Below are positions 43,701-50,653 of a stretch of DNA of 64,000 nt, in pieces. Origin of the DNA: Forficula auricularia (lineage: Eukaryota > Arthropoda > Insecta > Dermaptera > Forficulidae); contig JALMQS010000055.1 in the NCBI GenBank assembly GCA_024734495.1, forward strand, positions 14,169,189 through 14,233,188, given 5' to 3'. Position 1 is the first letter of the stretch. Each line of letters starts with the position of its first letter. Position numbers and translations under genes: made by a program. The notes beneath the pieces are model-generated. The model was not told where the DNA came from. It was given only the letters and a program-made list of their open reading frames with translations, and searched no databases.

Positions 43701-46700
43701 ATCAAGGCGGAAGAAGGCGGATTCCATCCAGGCGATATGGTGTGGTTCTATAACCCGCGAAGGCGGCGTGGACTATCACCTAAGTTGCAGAGGAATTGGG
43801 AAGGCCCGTATGAAGTGCTGCAACGAATCAACGATGTAATCTACCGAATTCAACTACCACCCAAAGGCAAGGTCAAGGTAGTCCACAGAAACCGTTTGGC
43901 CCCTGTGCTGTAAACATCTCGTTCGAGGACGAACGAATTTTAATAGGGGGGCATTGTAACGGACTTTGCAAGAGATGAAATGAAATGCTGATTTGCGAGG
44001 TCTCTGACTGAGGAGATAAACAAGAGAGTTTGAATGGATTGTGGCTTAGTTGTTGTCATATATTTGTTTGATAATAAAGTCTTATTTATAATTGAATTGA
44101 TTTAAATTATTTTACCCTTTAAAACGTTACAATATATATTCAGTTCGGCTCGGTTGGATTCGTATAGCTCCTTTTCGGGCTGGAATATATATTAACCGAA
44201 CCTCCGAAAGTTTAGTCCGGGCGGGGTGTGTTTCGGGCTCCCATTTTTTATAATCAAACACACATTGAAAACCGAACCAGCCAATTGTCGGGCGGGGTGT
44301 GTTTCGGGCTCCCATTTTTTATAATCAAACACACATTGAAAACCGAACCAGCCAATTGTCGGGCGGGGTGTGTTTGGGGCTCCCATTTTTTCCTAATCAA
44401 ACACGCATTGAAAACCCAATATTATAATAATAATTAATAACGATAATGATTAATAACACTTTTAACAAACAATCAATAATTGTGTAATGTAAACATAGAT
44501 GATAAATACTATATTATAGATAGTAAAAATAATAAATTGTTAGCTAGAAAATCTAACGACAGACAGCAGCACTTTCAAACGGCTAATTAGCTGCCAAAAT
44601 ATGAAAGACTGTTTATATTATTCAAAACTATGATTATAAGCTTCTCACTTAATCTCTTTTGTATTCTCCCTTATACTGGGGAATATTTTGTCAGAAGATA
44701 TTATGTCGGGGGATATTTTGTCCTTGGGATATTTTGTCGGGGGATGTTTTGTCGCTGAAATGTCGCGGTACTAAAATTTAGACATAAGACCAAACTTTTT
44801 ATAACGTTCAATTAGTAACTTATTTGGCCTAGGTATTAAAATCTAGACAAAGAGAATAATGATTATCAAACATATTTTTCCTATATGTCTGTTTGTCTGT
44901 CTGAATAGTGGTAGTCGCGCCAATTGGAAAACAGAAGATCGTAGAAAGTTCGTTCCAGGTCGCATTGCAAAGAAGTGTATTTTGTGCTCACTAGTCATTT
45001 GTCTGGATTTAGCGTGACTTATTTTATGGATGAGTCTTAACCCAGTCTAGAAAAAGGTTGATTTCTTTCCTCCGATTAATAAATCTAAACAATTAACTAA
45101 CATCAATATTTTTTTTTTTTGTAACCTATTTTGTAACCTATTACAAGTTAAATTTATAAAAGATCATTTTGTTTCTTGAAAAAAAAAAATTAAAGTAGAA
45201 TATTTAAGAGTAGCATTATAGTGAATTATTCCTAATTTTAAGATTTTGAAAAGATTCAGGGAGAAAGGAATTTCCGAAATTTTTTGATAGTTAAAATGAT
45301 TTCTCATCCATCTTTATTTTTCAGTGCTTCATGGGTTGTTTGGCAACAAAACAATTTAATTTTGTAAGTTTCTTAAAACTTATTTTGCATGGTGTTTATT
45401 AATGGGTATTTATATCATTGCTTTTTGTTGCTTCTTATAGATGGCTAAAGGCAAATATGATCACGATGAGACCATTGAAAGAATTCGCCAATTATTTAAA
45501 GGAGATTCGCAAAAAACCGCTCTCCTTTTAGAGATTCTTGAGGCTTGTAAAGATTCAGGTGAATTTCAATACCTACCTATTTAAAAAAATACACTCTTTT
45601 AGCCATAAATATAATTTGTTTGTTCCGAAAACAAAATTTCGAGTCGAAAAGAAAAAACAAATCTAGGTTTTAAAAATTATAATTAAAAAAAAAAAAATCT
45701 CCTTTGTAAGAAAATCACACGATAGTAGTGAAACTTTGAAAGTTTAATAAGCTCAGTTGATATTATTAACAACATTCTTATTAATCTTCATACTTATATA
45801 TTTTCAGTAAGTGAAAAATGACTTCAAAGGTGCGCCAAAATGAATAAAATAATTTATCTGTAGTTTTTGAAATCAAATCAATGTTCTCACGTGATATCAG
45901 AAATCTACACGGACTCTTTTCTATCATTTGAAATGTTCAGAGGAATTATCAAATAAAGAAAAATAAAGAGTCCAATTAAACCTCTGACTTCACGTCATTG
46001 ATTCGACTTTAAACCAGACAGGCCATCGCAATACTTCCCCATTATATTCTATAGAATATAAATGTGAAAGTAAAAATAAATTATTTTATCGTTTTTAGTT
46101 CACATTTGAAGTCAATTTATCAAAAAGTTTATTATTTTTTAATTTTTAGTTACGTTTGGTATTATTTTTTAGTTTTATTTTCTGCTGATGTTTTCGGCAT
46201 CTTGAAATATTCCTTGAAATTTACAGGAATTATTTCCGAAATAATCATTGTATTAAAAATTTTTTTTTCTTTGAAAAATAATAACCATTACTTTGTATAT
46301 TTCAAGTTTGTACTCGTATCATAATGAATTTACGATTTACAATGCTATGACAGATGGACAGACATTGTATTGAAACGTTTTACTTTCTGAACTCTAATAA
46401 TTACAGAAAGAACATGATTAATAGAATTTTAAAATGAGCAACTTTAATTTATTTAGTATGGCCTTATATGCTCATTTAGTTCAAGAGAAAAAAATTGAAA
46501 ATAGATGATTGAGCGAGCTAGTGCCTCCTTGCAGGGGCGTAGCCACGGGGGATTTGAGGGTCAGAACCCCCCTCCCCCCCAGGGCAGGGTTCATAGGATG
46601 AGTAACGGCAACAACAAACCGTTTCTTATGGAAAACTAAACGTAATTAAATATATTTCATATGTTTAATCAAGAATTATGCTATTTTTTCAATTTCTTGA

Positions 46701-47615
46701 AGTACCTTTTTAGTCCAGTTAAATTGTTCTCTAAAGGGTCCCTCACGGGAAAGTTTTGGGGTAGTTTTGATTTATTGATCCTATATGTTTTTTGGTGTGC
46801 TGAATCCGAATCTGAGGTATGCTAACAAAATTTTGTGACGGAACATTGTAAAAAATGCAAAAAAAAAAAAAAAAAGGTAAAAAAAATCTCATTTTTGGCG
46901 GTTTTTTGCTTATAACTCAAAAACTATCAACTTTTCGTAAATAATCTTCCTATTCAAAATGAAAGTTCATAAAATTTTCAACAAATTTATGTTTATTTAG
47001 GTTTTTTCCATCCAACCGTTTGGGGTTCAAGCGCTTGTTGAAATTTGAAGTATTTTTTTTTGTTTCCGCAAATCCCAAAAACTCGCACTTTTTTCGATTT
47101 TTTCCCATTTTGAACATGAAAGAACACGTTTTCGACAAAGACCACTCTATACATTTTTAAACTAGAAATGAGATTTTTTACCTTTTTTGGCATTTTTGAC
47201 AATGTTCTGTCAAGGTTACCAAACCTCATATTCGAATTCAGCACACCCAAAAACATAAAGGGTCGAAGAAATTACAATTACCCTAAAACTTTCCGGGTAA
47301 AAACACAATTTAACTGGACTATTTGTTTAAATAAAAAAAATTTCCACTAAATATATTGCTTTGTAGATTGACCCCCCCCCCCCCCCATGAAAATTTTCTG
47401 GCTACGCCTCTGGCTCTTTGGTACTTTCGTAAATATGTATCATATCAAGTAAACACTATATGGTAAATTCAACTAATGCATAATTTTCTTTAAAATTTCT
47501 ACTTTTAGTTAAATCTTCGGAAAAATGTGATGGTGCCACTGAAATGTTTGACTGTGTCTCTAAAGTGATCAAAAGCCGTAAATTTAATTTTTTTCCAAAC
47601 AAATTGTTTTTATAA
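28705..47615 (+). CDS. Classic odorant-binding protein (PBP/GOBP family), six exons
   Basis: Exons: 28705-28752, 33140-33206, 36006-36058, 45325-45363, 45441-45558, 47509-47615; all GT-AG with matching phases (about 143 codons). Exon 1 encodes a hydrophobic signal peptide (MLRLLCCCLVLFMFAQ); cleavage is likely near the exon 1/2 join. The mature part has the six OBP cysteines with spacing C-x26-C-x3-C-x43-C-x9-C-x8-C (CFMGC for C2/C3, EACKD for C4, CDGATEMFDC for C5/C6), the classic three-disulphide pattern. OBPs are secreted helical proteins that carry hydrophobic ligands, usually in sensillar lymph. The ligand and tissue are unknown. Introns 1, 2, 3 and 5 are full of transposons. The end is uncertain: a donor within exon 6 and an acceptor at 47660 could give a slightly shorter tail. 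AATAAA lies near 47784. Confidence 0.88.
28998..30064 (+). repeat. Foldback family F1, copy B
   Basis: Starts AACCGACTTCAAAAAAGTAG. Includes a long unique arm (to about 29345), then an inverted-repeat core (29731-30064) with the conserved loop CTCGACGGATCTTACTTAGT, ending GAAGTCGGTT. Lies in OBP intron 1. Confidence 0.7.
30343..31382 (+). mobile_element. hAT element, internally deleted (ZBED5-like transposase)
   Basis: Ends CACGGGTGATCAACC (30343) and the inverted GGTTGAGCACCCCTG (to 31382). Flanks TCGTAGAA (30335-30342) and TAGTAGAA (31383-31390) match at seven of eight bases, as expected for the 8-bp hAT duplication. It retains only the 3' half of a transposase. Confidence 0.7.
30445..31232 (+). 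pseudogene. hAT transposase C-terminal half, broken
   Basis: Pieces in at least three frames read HWLSGSKFLEIF, KNWLLDLSFLVYFCLKL, AQKILACFRSTYLSEFEFSN and LRNKITNDHLDQTLRLA. This is the order of the RNase-H-like region and C-terminal dimerisation domain in ZBED5/GTF2IRD2-like hAT transposases. Frameshifts make it non-functional. A separate fragment at 30230-30300 (IWVSIDETTD) belongs to the same protein family but lies outside the left terminus, so this element may have landed in an older relative. Confidence 0.75.
31497..32370 (+). repeat. Foldback family F1, copy C
   Basis: Same organisation as copy B: start AACCGACTTCAAAAAAGGAG, long arm to about 31860, inverted-repeat core 31918-32370 with the CTCGACGGATCTTACTTAGT loop. 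A 63-bp insertion (32020-32082) flanked by TTACA interrupts the left arm. Confidence 0.7.
32938..33110 (+). repeat. Direct repeat just upstream of OBP exon 2
   Basis: TAGTCGAAATAAATATTTTG followed by about 35 shared bases occurs at about 32938 and again at about 33043, a period near 105 bp. The second copy ends 30 bp before the exon 2 acceptor. Confidence 0.75.
34225..34800 (+). repeat. Repeat family R1, copy C (partial)
   Basis: Begins ACTTTACCATACAGGGTG and follows copy A through the ACTAGTGTGAATATCGAAAC segment, then degenerates into G-tract units with CTCAACCAAATTTT. The right end is missing. Lies in OBP intron 2. Confidence 0.65.
34981..35350 (-). pseudogene. Mutator-like transposase, N-terminal exon fragment
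   Basis: The minus strand encodes GTRIIEVGELANNLTCCHC, then DERRLGLNSIFSIKCQDC, TGKKHTS and VNTKIALG, followed by a good donor (CTAG|GTAAGT at 34981/34980). The CxxC...CxxC arrangement and the VNTKxALG block match the N-terminal part of the Mutator-like transposase family common in arthropod genomes. No second exon with catalytic residues was found, so this is a fragment. The open frame extends upstream to 35377, but the first Met is uncertain. Confidence 0.6.
37160..39146 (+). mobile_element. THAP-gene-bearing element inside the gypsy 5' LTR
   Basis: The 1,987-bp insert starts CAGGGGCTGCTAACTCC and ends ATCTATG. It is flanked by GTCATATA on both sides (37152-37159, 39147-39154), while the 3' LTR has a single GTCATATA. 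An 8-bp duplication fits P-element and hAT superfamilies; the encoded THAP domain favours P. Terminal similarity is imperfect (GGGCTGCTAACTCC versus ATGGGCAACTCC, the latter 20 bp in). A 26-bp inverted repeat (37322-37347 and 39129-39154) includes the right target copy. No transposase catalytic region was found. Confidence 0.75.
37638..38603 (+). CDS. THAP-domain protein, 220 residues, four exons
   Basis: Exons 37638-37733, 37890-38079, 38158-38388 and 38458-38603 join with GT-AG borders into an uninterrupted frame. Residues 1 to about 92 form a THAP zinc finger: C-x4-C at 6 and 11 (RYCVVPNC), W37, C61-x2-H64 (ICRLHF) and the closing SLPTLNLP motif. THAP domains bind specific DNA and form the DNA-binding end of P-element transposases. 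Residues 93-220 are unlike a transposase: they hold two TP(I/V)R sites (RTPIRD, STPVRR), an acidic stretch and a lysine-rich end (LYKMTKKLNSIPKE). A polyadenylation signal AATAAA follows near 38793. It may be a DNA-binding regulator or repressor encoded by a non-autonomous element, or a captured host gene. Function is inferred. Confidence 0.82.
39301..40356 (+). CDS. gag: Gypsy gag polyprotein
   Basis: 351 codons. The N-terminal third is a long heptad-rich region (about residues 15-95) likely to form a coiled coil. Next comes a retrotransposon capsid-like region (LQEFETDVTRLVRLAYP, FVDGLRDREMQQSLRLARP). A CCHC zinc knuckle, CWNCGQVGHVRNRC, lies at about residues 330-343 and binds RNA during particle assembly. 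Start: the first ATG after an A-rich leader, about 78 bp after the 5' LTR. The stop at 40354-40356 overlaps the open pol frame by 16 bases. Confidence 0.92.
   Translation: MSTTRSQANKDEETSLMAVLLQLKAQMEESSRRLEDKIEAAEVKLVGEMQSRVGDLENTVSELKSKQHQLEDVLSTLTNRLDQISVRLENQTSPSKLSTPILENHTDSLIDLNYGEPKEGTCFQEEHKVKPPTFDGKSPWSTYRRQFEAAARVNRWTDSDKGTFLILALRGDALSTLQTIPEEHQQDYKLVSARLEMRYGDMHLQQFYHAQAKSRTQKSTESLQEFETDVTRLVRLAYPTAPHNFLERLAIDTFVDGLRDREMQQSLRLARPKTIDDALAHALEFEAAKQTSHGYSRVRCVQEELQGPLMETLRQVLQEIKRKPPRCWNCGQVGHVRNRCPEVIEDKKPEN
40341..43913 (+). CDS. pol: Gypsy pol polyprotein (PR-RT-RH-IN)
   Basis: The frame is open from 40341, 16 bases before the gag stop and in the -1 frame, so expression by ribosomal slippage in 40341-40356 is likely; the TTG at 40383 is not convincing as a start. 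Counting from 40383: aspartic protease FLIDTGATRTIV (about 36-47); reverse transcriptase with FCVDYRLLND, MPFGLCNAPATFE and YLDDVIV (about 456); RNase H with DTDASNTAIGG (about 603); integrase with the HHCC finger (about 836-876) and D, D, E near 903, 963 and 999 (AIDIAGPF, HADQGRNF, SDGMVERMNR); then a C terminus with FYNPRRRRGLSPKL and WEGPYEV. The PR-RT-RH-IN order is that of Ty3/gypsy (Metaviridae). All catalytic residues are present and no stop interrupts, so it could be active, but the 5' LTR promoter is split. Confidence 0.95.
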   Translation, partial: KAGKLKRVNKRGRKLAWRARAPVVTICAASSKNYLDNIYIDGTVNDKALSFLIDTGATRTIVRSEVMKDSNVTSHTDIRLRTATGEVITTKGEILAKIGIGSKTLDHLVLVADIADDFILGMDLLSRLGVSLDLEHGVIRVGNEVSFIHSRKDDAAIRVILAEDTTIPGRSEKIVMGNLEGDLREDRIGMIEPMDDQQISNGVLVGKSLVRGTALVPVRIMSVNPYAISLKKGTIMGLCTPVSHIVNCVVPPKDTPYKECPKELHELIRKSCEKLDQVNSKEIQDLIARNQDVFATANSPAGRTEVVTHQINTGEASPIRQHPRRLPLARREEAENIISEMKNQGVIEPSMSPWASPVVLVKKKDGSTRFCVDYRLLNDVTKKDSYPLPRIDDTLDTLTGSKWFSTLDLKSGYWQVGLNHEDREKTAFTIGSGLWQFTVMPFGLCNAPATFERLMETILQGLSWKTCLVYLDDVIVLGRSFGEHLRNLEEIFQRLRVANLKLNPKKCQLFQEKVKFLGHIVSRDGVATDPEKVEAVKNWPTPKDKHELRSFLGLCTYYRRFVLGFAKIATPLTNLTEEKRPFVWSNECEESFIKLKAALTSTPVLGYPRIEGQFILDTDASNTAIGGVLSQKQDGQEKVIGYFSKVLSKPERNYCVTRRELLAIVKSVEHFYKYLYGRNFLLRTDHAALKWLQSFKNPEGQVARWIERLQEYNFETEHRAGNIHRNADALSRRPCNEDCKHCLRLEDKLCSLKRSTVIDDRWQPEKLREAQESDPDLGIILRWKRQERRPAWQEISALSRKVKIYWAQWKSLIVEDGILKRCLEAENGGGTRLQMIVPKDRVSEVLENLHDISGGHLGITKTLQKVRERFYWAEYKDDVKQWCRKCALCATGNGPLNRKKAPMRQYNVGSPFERIAIDIAGPFTPTEAGNKYILVAMDYFSKWTEAYALPNQESSTVAEVLVKELFSRFGVPLELHADQGRNFESSIFQQVCSLLGIHKTRTTPAHPQSDGMVERMNRTMAKYLSKVVSEHQRDWDRYLHLFLMAYRSSIHETTGQTPSCILFGREIRLPCDLKFGCRPGEREMAGEDYVGDLRKRLDAIHELARKHIELASDRMKDNYDIKAEEGGFHPGDMVWFYNPRRRRGLSPKLQRNWEGPYEVLQRINDVIYRIQLPPKGKVKVVHRNRLAPVL
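44221..44416. repeat. 71-bp tandem repeat, nearly three copies
   Basis: GCGGGGTGTGTTTCGGGCTC begins at 44221 and 44292, and a variant begins at 44363, an exact 71-bp period. It is inside the MULE-like element. Open frames here merely reflect the repeat. Confidence 0.9.
44782..45324. other. OBP intron 3, right part: nothing recognised
   Basis: AT-rich sequence between the MULE-like element and exon 4. No coding or repeat ends were seen beyond the exon 4 acceptor at 45323-45324. Confidence 0.5.
45559..46531. other. OBP intron 5, left part: nothing recognised
   Basis: AT-rich intron sequence without a recognisable element. Confidence 0.5.
46532..47412. mobile_element. Palindromic TIR element in OBP intron 5
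   Basis: Ends CAGGGGCGTAGCCA (46532) and the inverted TGGCTACGCCTCTG (to 47412). Long internal arms (about 46705-46855 and 47200-47340) are inverted copies sharing GTGTGCTGAATCCGAAT-type sequence. Flanking octamers CCTCCTTG and GCTCTTTG match at six of eight, suggesting a hAT-type duplication. No coding capacity. Confidence 0.65.
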
Positions 47616-47878
47616 TATATAGGTATATTTTTAATGATATAATTTTATTTTTTGTTTCAGCGTAAAATATAATTTTTTTTCTTTCATTATATTATATATA
47701 AATATAATAAGAAAGTACACATTAATTAACTCTTTGATATTTTGATATTTTTTTAAATAAAAAAACTTTATTATTAATTAAAGAATAAATATTTTTCTTC
47801 TGCTTTAAATGTGTGTTTTTTCTTTAAATGATTTACTTCATTCAATGTTAAATAAAGTAAAATAATAATATACTAGAA

Positions 47879-49753
47879 CAGTGTTTCTCAACCTTTTCTT
47901 TACCGTAGGCTGGTTGAAATAAACATTATTTTACATGGACCGGTAAAGTTTCTGATGCTAATTAAATATAACAAATTGTAATCATTATGTATTTATTATT
48001 ATTATTTATTTCGGAAAATCACATACAAAATTTAAAATCATCATTTATAAAAAGTAGCAATTAAGAAAATCACAAGTCAAACTGAAATAAAAAAAAAAAA
48101 AAAAAAAAAAAGAAAATCACAATCTCAATAGTTATAACATTTTTAACAATATACATATATTTTATTGTGATTGTTGTTGTTTTTCTTGTTCAATAATATC
48201 TTCGAAAATTCGTTGAAAATTTGATAGCTGCTTTTTGAGTTTATTTTTAATTATTCACATATTAGAAAACCCTGCTTCACAAAGGTAGGTAGTGACAAAT
48301 AGAAGTACTATTTTCATGTAAATTTGGGTACTCTATTTTTTTATAGAAATTCAAAATTTGTTAAATTTTTGTTGCAAAATGTCGCTTTAAATATTAATTC
48401 AGAACTTAATACCAAAAGACACTACTCCTCTCTGCTTGTTAAATTTAAGGTTTTGAAATTATATTCTGCCATTAGATTACTAATCAATAAATACATGTTT
48501 CTTATCTTGATATTTTGGAAATTATATATAATATAATCATATTTATTTATTTATTATTTTCAACGGCTAAATGCCTAATATACATTAATATAATACAATA
48601 ATTAAATAAATAAATAAATAAATAAATAAATCTTTATTCCTCGACCTGCTTAGAGGCACACAAGTCCTTGGTGGCTAGGTCCTCCAAACATCAATACAAT
48701 CTAGCTACAATACATTAACAAACATCAATACAAATTAATTACAACAATTTAACAAATAATAAACAAGTTAAAAAAAAAAAGAAAAAAAATAGAAATGTAT
48801 GCTCATTAACAAATAACATGACCATAGATTTCCATAAAAAGACAAAAAGTAATTTAAAAATTCCGCGCAAAAATCCGATACCAGGAGCAAGGGACGCATT
48901 AGCCATCCCGGCATTTGCCATAAGTTGTTAAGGAAACCTGGTCAAAACCTTAACAAGGATGGTATGACCTCACTCTACCTCAGCTAATCTCTGCTTGTGA
49001 GAACTAAATAAAATTTTGTAAAACTCTAGTACTTTAGGACTTGACAAATTTATAAATGATTTAATCATAGGAGGCAGAATACTATAATCCCAATTAGTAA
49101 TAAATAGACAGACTTCCACAAATCAATGCCAGATCCTACAAATGAATGCAAACCTACATATTAATATCTGAATTAAATAACTTGTAGGAACCAGACTGTA
49201 TTTAAATTAATACATTTCTAGTATAACATTATCAAGTATAACAACATTAACAATAAAAGACAAAGTAATATCATTAAATTAATATAATAATATAAAAATA
49301 ATATAGGATAATAGTAATATAATGAAATATAATAGTAGAATAGTTACTTGTAGACTCAGCATTTTGAACAAGAGTGTGACTTTATTAATATTCAATGAGA
49401 AATCCAAGGGGTTTTCTAGTTGTTTAGATAAATCATTATAACATCTACTTAATCTGAATATTGGATTAGCTTCAGAGTGCTGGCTGGATAAAAATATAGT
49501 CTATTTTTAAGTACATAATTTGAGTTATGGATTAGAAACAAGTTTTGAAGATCAGGACAATTCACCTGGTTGGACTTAATTTTGTACACAAATTTATCAT
49601 ATAATTGTTGTTAATGCTTGAAAACAAGTGCATTCAGTTTTTCCAATTTCCTAATTAAAGATAGTCACAAATATTATTTTTATTTATCCTTATTTTATCA
49701 CCTGTTCGTGGACCGGTGAAATTTTACTCCAGACCGGCGTTTGATAAACTCTA
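47879..49753. mobile_element. hAT-like element downstream of the OBP gene
   Basis: Left end CAGTGTTTCTCAACC (47879), right end inverted GTTTGATAAACTCTA (to 49753). Flanks TACTAGAA and TACTAGAT match at seven of eight. Subterminal GGACCGGT motifs occur at both ends (47938 and 49711). No intact transposase. The interior carries LINE debris (48600-49560). Confidence 0.65.
48600..49560 (-). pseudogene. LINE 3'-end fragment with ATTT tail
   Basis: On the minus strand, a region translating in pieces (NPIFRLSRCYNDLSKQLENP near 49390-49450) leads to GAGGAATAAAG and then a pure ATTT tail (48600-48632). AATAAAG followed by ATTT repeats is a common non-LTR 3' end. Clade not determined. Confidence 0.5.
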
Positions 49754-50653
49754 TACTAGATAAATATATATATGGTTCTCAACCTGTACGGAAGGTATGT
49801 ACAAAAGTTGAAAAAACCATTTATTGATACAAAGCCAATAAATAGCGACAAAAATACAATGTGATAATAAAGTGTTACGCCTATAGTTATTTAAGTGACT
49901 ACATATTTATAAATTTTGCAAAATCTATGCAACAAATTCAGCAGTAAGAATTATTTTAACACTAAATAACTCTTGGTATAGTTTGCTAAACCCCTTCACC
50001 TATTACATTGCATTATATGATATTTTTATAATGGTTTTTAGAAGAGAGAAGCGAAGGCGGCCGTCGCAGCTATATACATATATACATACATACTAGCGGC
50101 GACGCCCGCCTTCTTGTGTTAAAATGTTTGTATTTTTAAATACGTAGAAGTAATTAACTTTTGTATTCCCTATACTTTCAAAAATTCTGGACGAAAAAAT
50201 AATAAAAAATTCAAATATTTGTACAGGGAGAAAGAAGGGATGAGGTGAAATTTTTCACTCAAAATATGCTACGTCTTTTTGACTAATTTAACAAAACTCA
50301 AAAGATTTGTAATACAAAAATTATCAAATCATCAAAATTTTCATACAACGGACTTGGCGAAACTTGAAAAATGTATACTTTTGCTTTCAATTTTTATTAA
50401 AACTATTACAAGTGTCAAATTTCTTACAATTTCAAGAAGGTAATGATAAATTATTGTATAGTGTAGAGAAAACCAAACTACTTATAAAATAGTGTCCTAA
50501 AAATACAGGTAAAATATGGATTAATGCATCACGCCATTAATTTAATTTTTAAATGTGTTTTATAAGTTTAAGCTTTAGAGCATCGATTCTTTAAATATAT
50601 GTGTGTGCTTTATTTCTAAATCATTAGCCCTTCTATTTTTAAATTATTGATTT
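49754..50653. other. Spacer downstream of IR gene 1, nothing recognised
   Basis: AT-rich; it contains the 3' flank of the minus-strand IR gene. No element ends seen. Confidence 0.45.

Larger units (their letters stand above)
37052..44131 (+). mobile_element. Ty3/gypsy LTR retrotransposon, complete
   Basis: The 3' LTR is 43955-44131 (177 bp, TGTAACGG...CGTTACA). The 5' LTR is 37052-37159 plus 39155-39223, split by the THAP element; joined, it is also 177 bp and I see no difference from the 3' copy. ATAT flanks both ends (37048-37051, 44132-44135). A purine-rich tract (ATAGGGGGG) precedes the 3' LTR. Internal ORFs are gag and pol; no envelope gene is seen. Identical LTRs and open frames indicate a very recent insertion. 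Confidence 0.95.
36902..44772. mobile_element. MULE-like inverted-repeat element, host of the gypsy insertion
   Basis: Left end GATTCCGCGACATTTCAG (36902) and right end CTGAAATGTCGCGGTACT (to 44772) are inverted repeats. They are followed inward by several units of CCCCGACAAAATATC. The nine bases AAAATTTAG flank it directly on both sides (36893-36901, 44773-44781), the usual length for Mutator-like elements. Without the gypsy insertion about 790 bp remain, with no transposase but a 71-bp tandem repeat (44221-44416). Family is inferred from duplication length and repeat-rich ends. Confidence 0.75.

Noticed and set aside
44127..44437. Repetitive open frames around 44.2 kb
   Set aside because: They are translations of the 71-bp tandem repeat.
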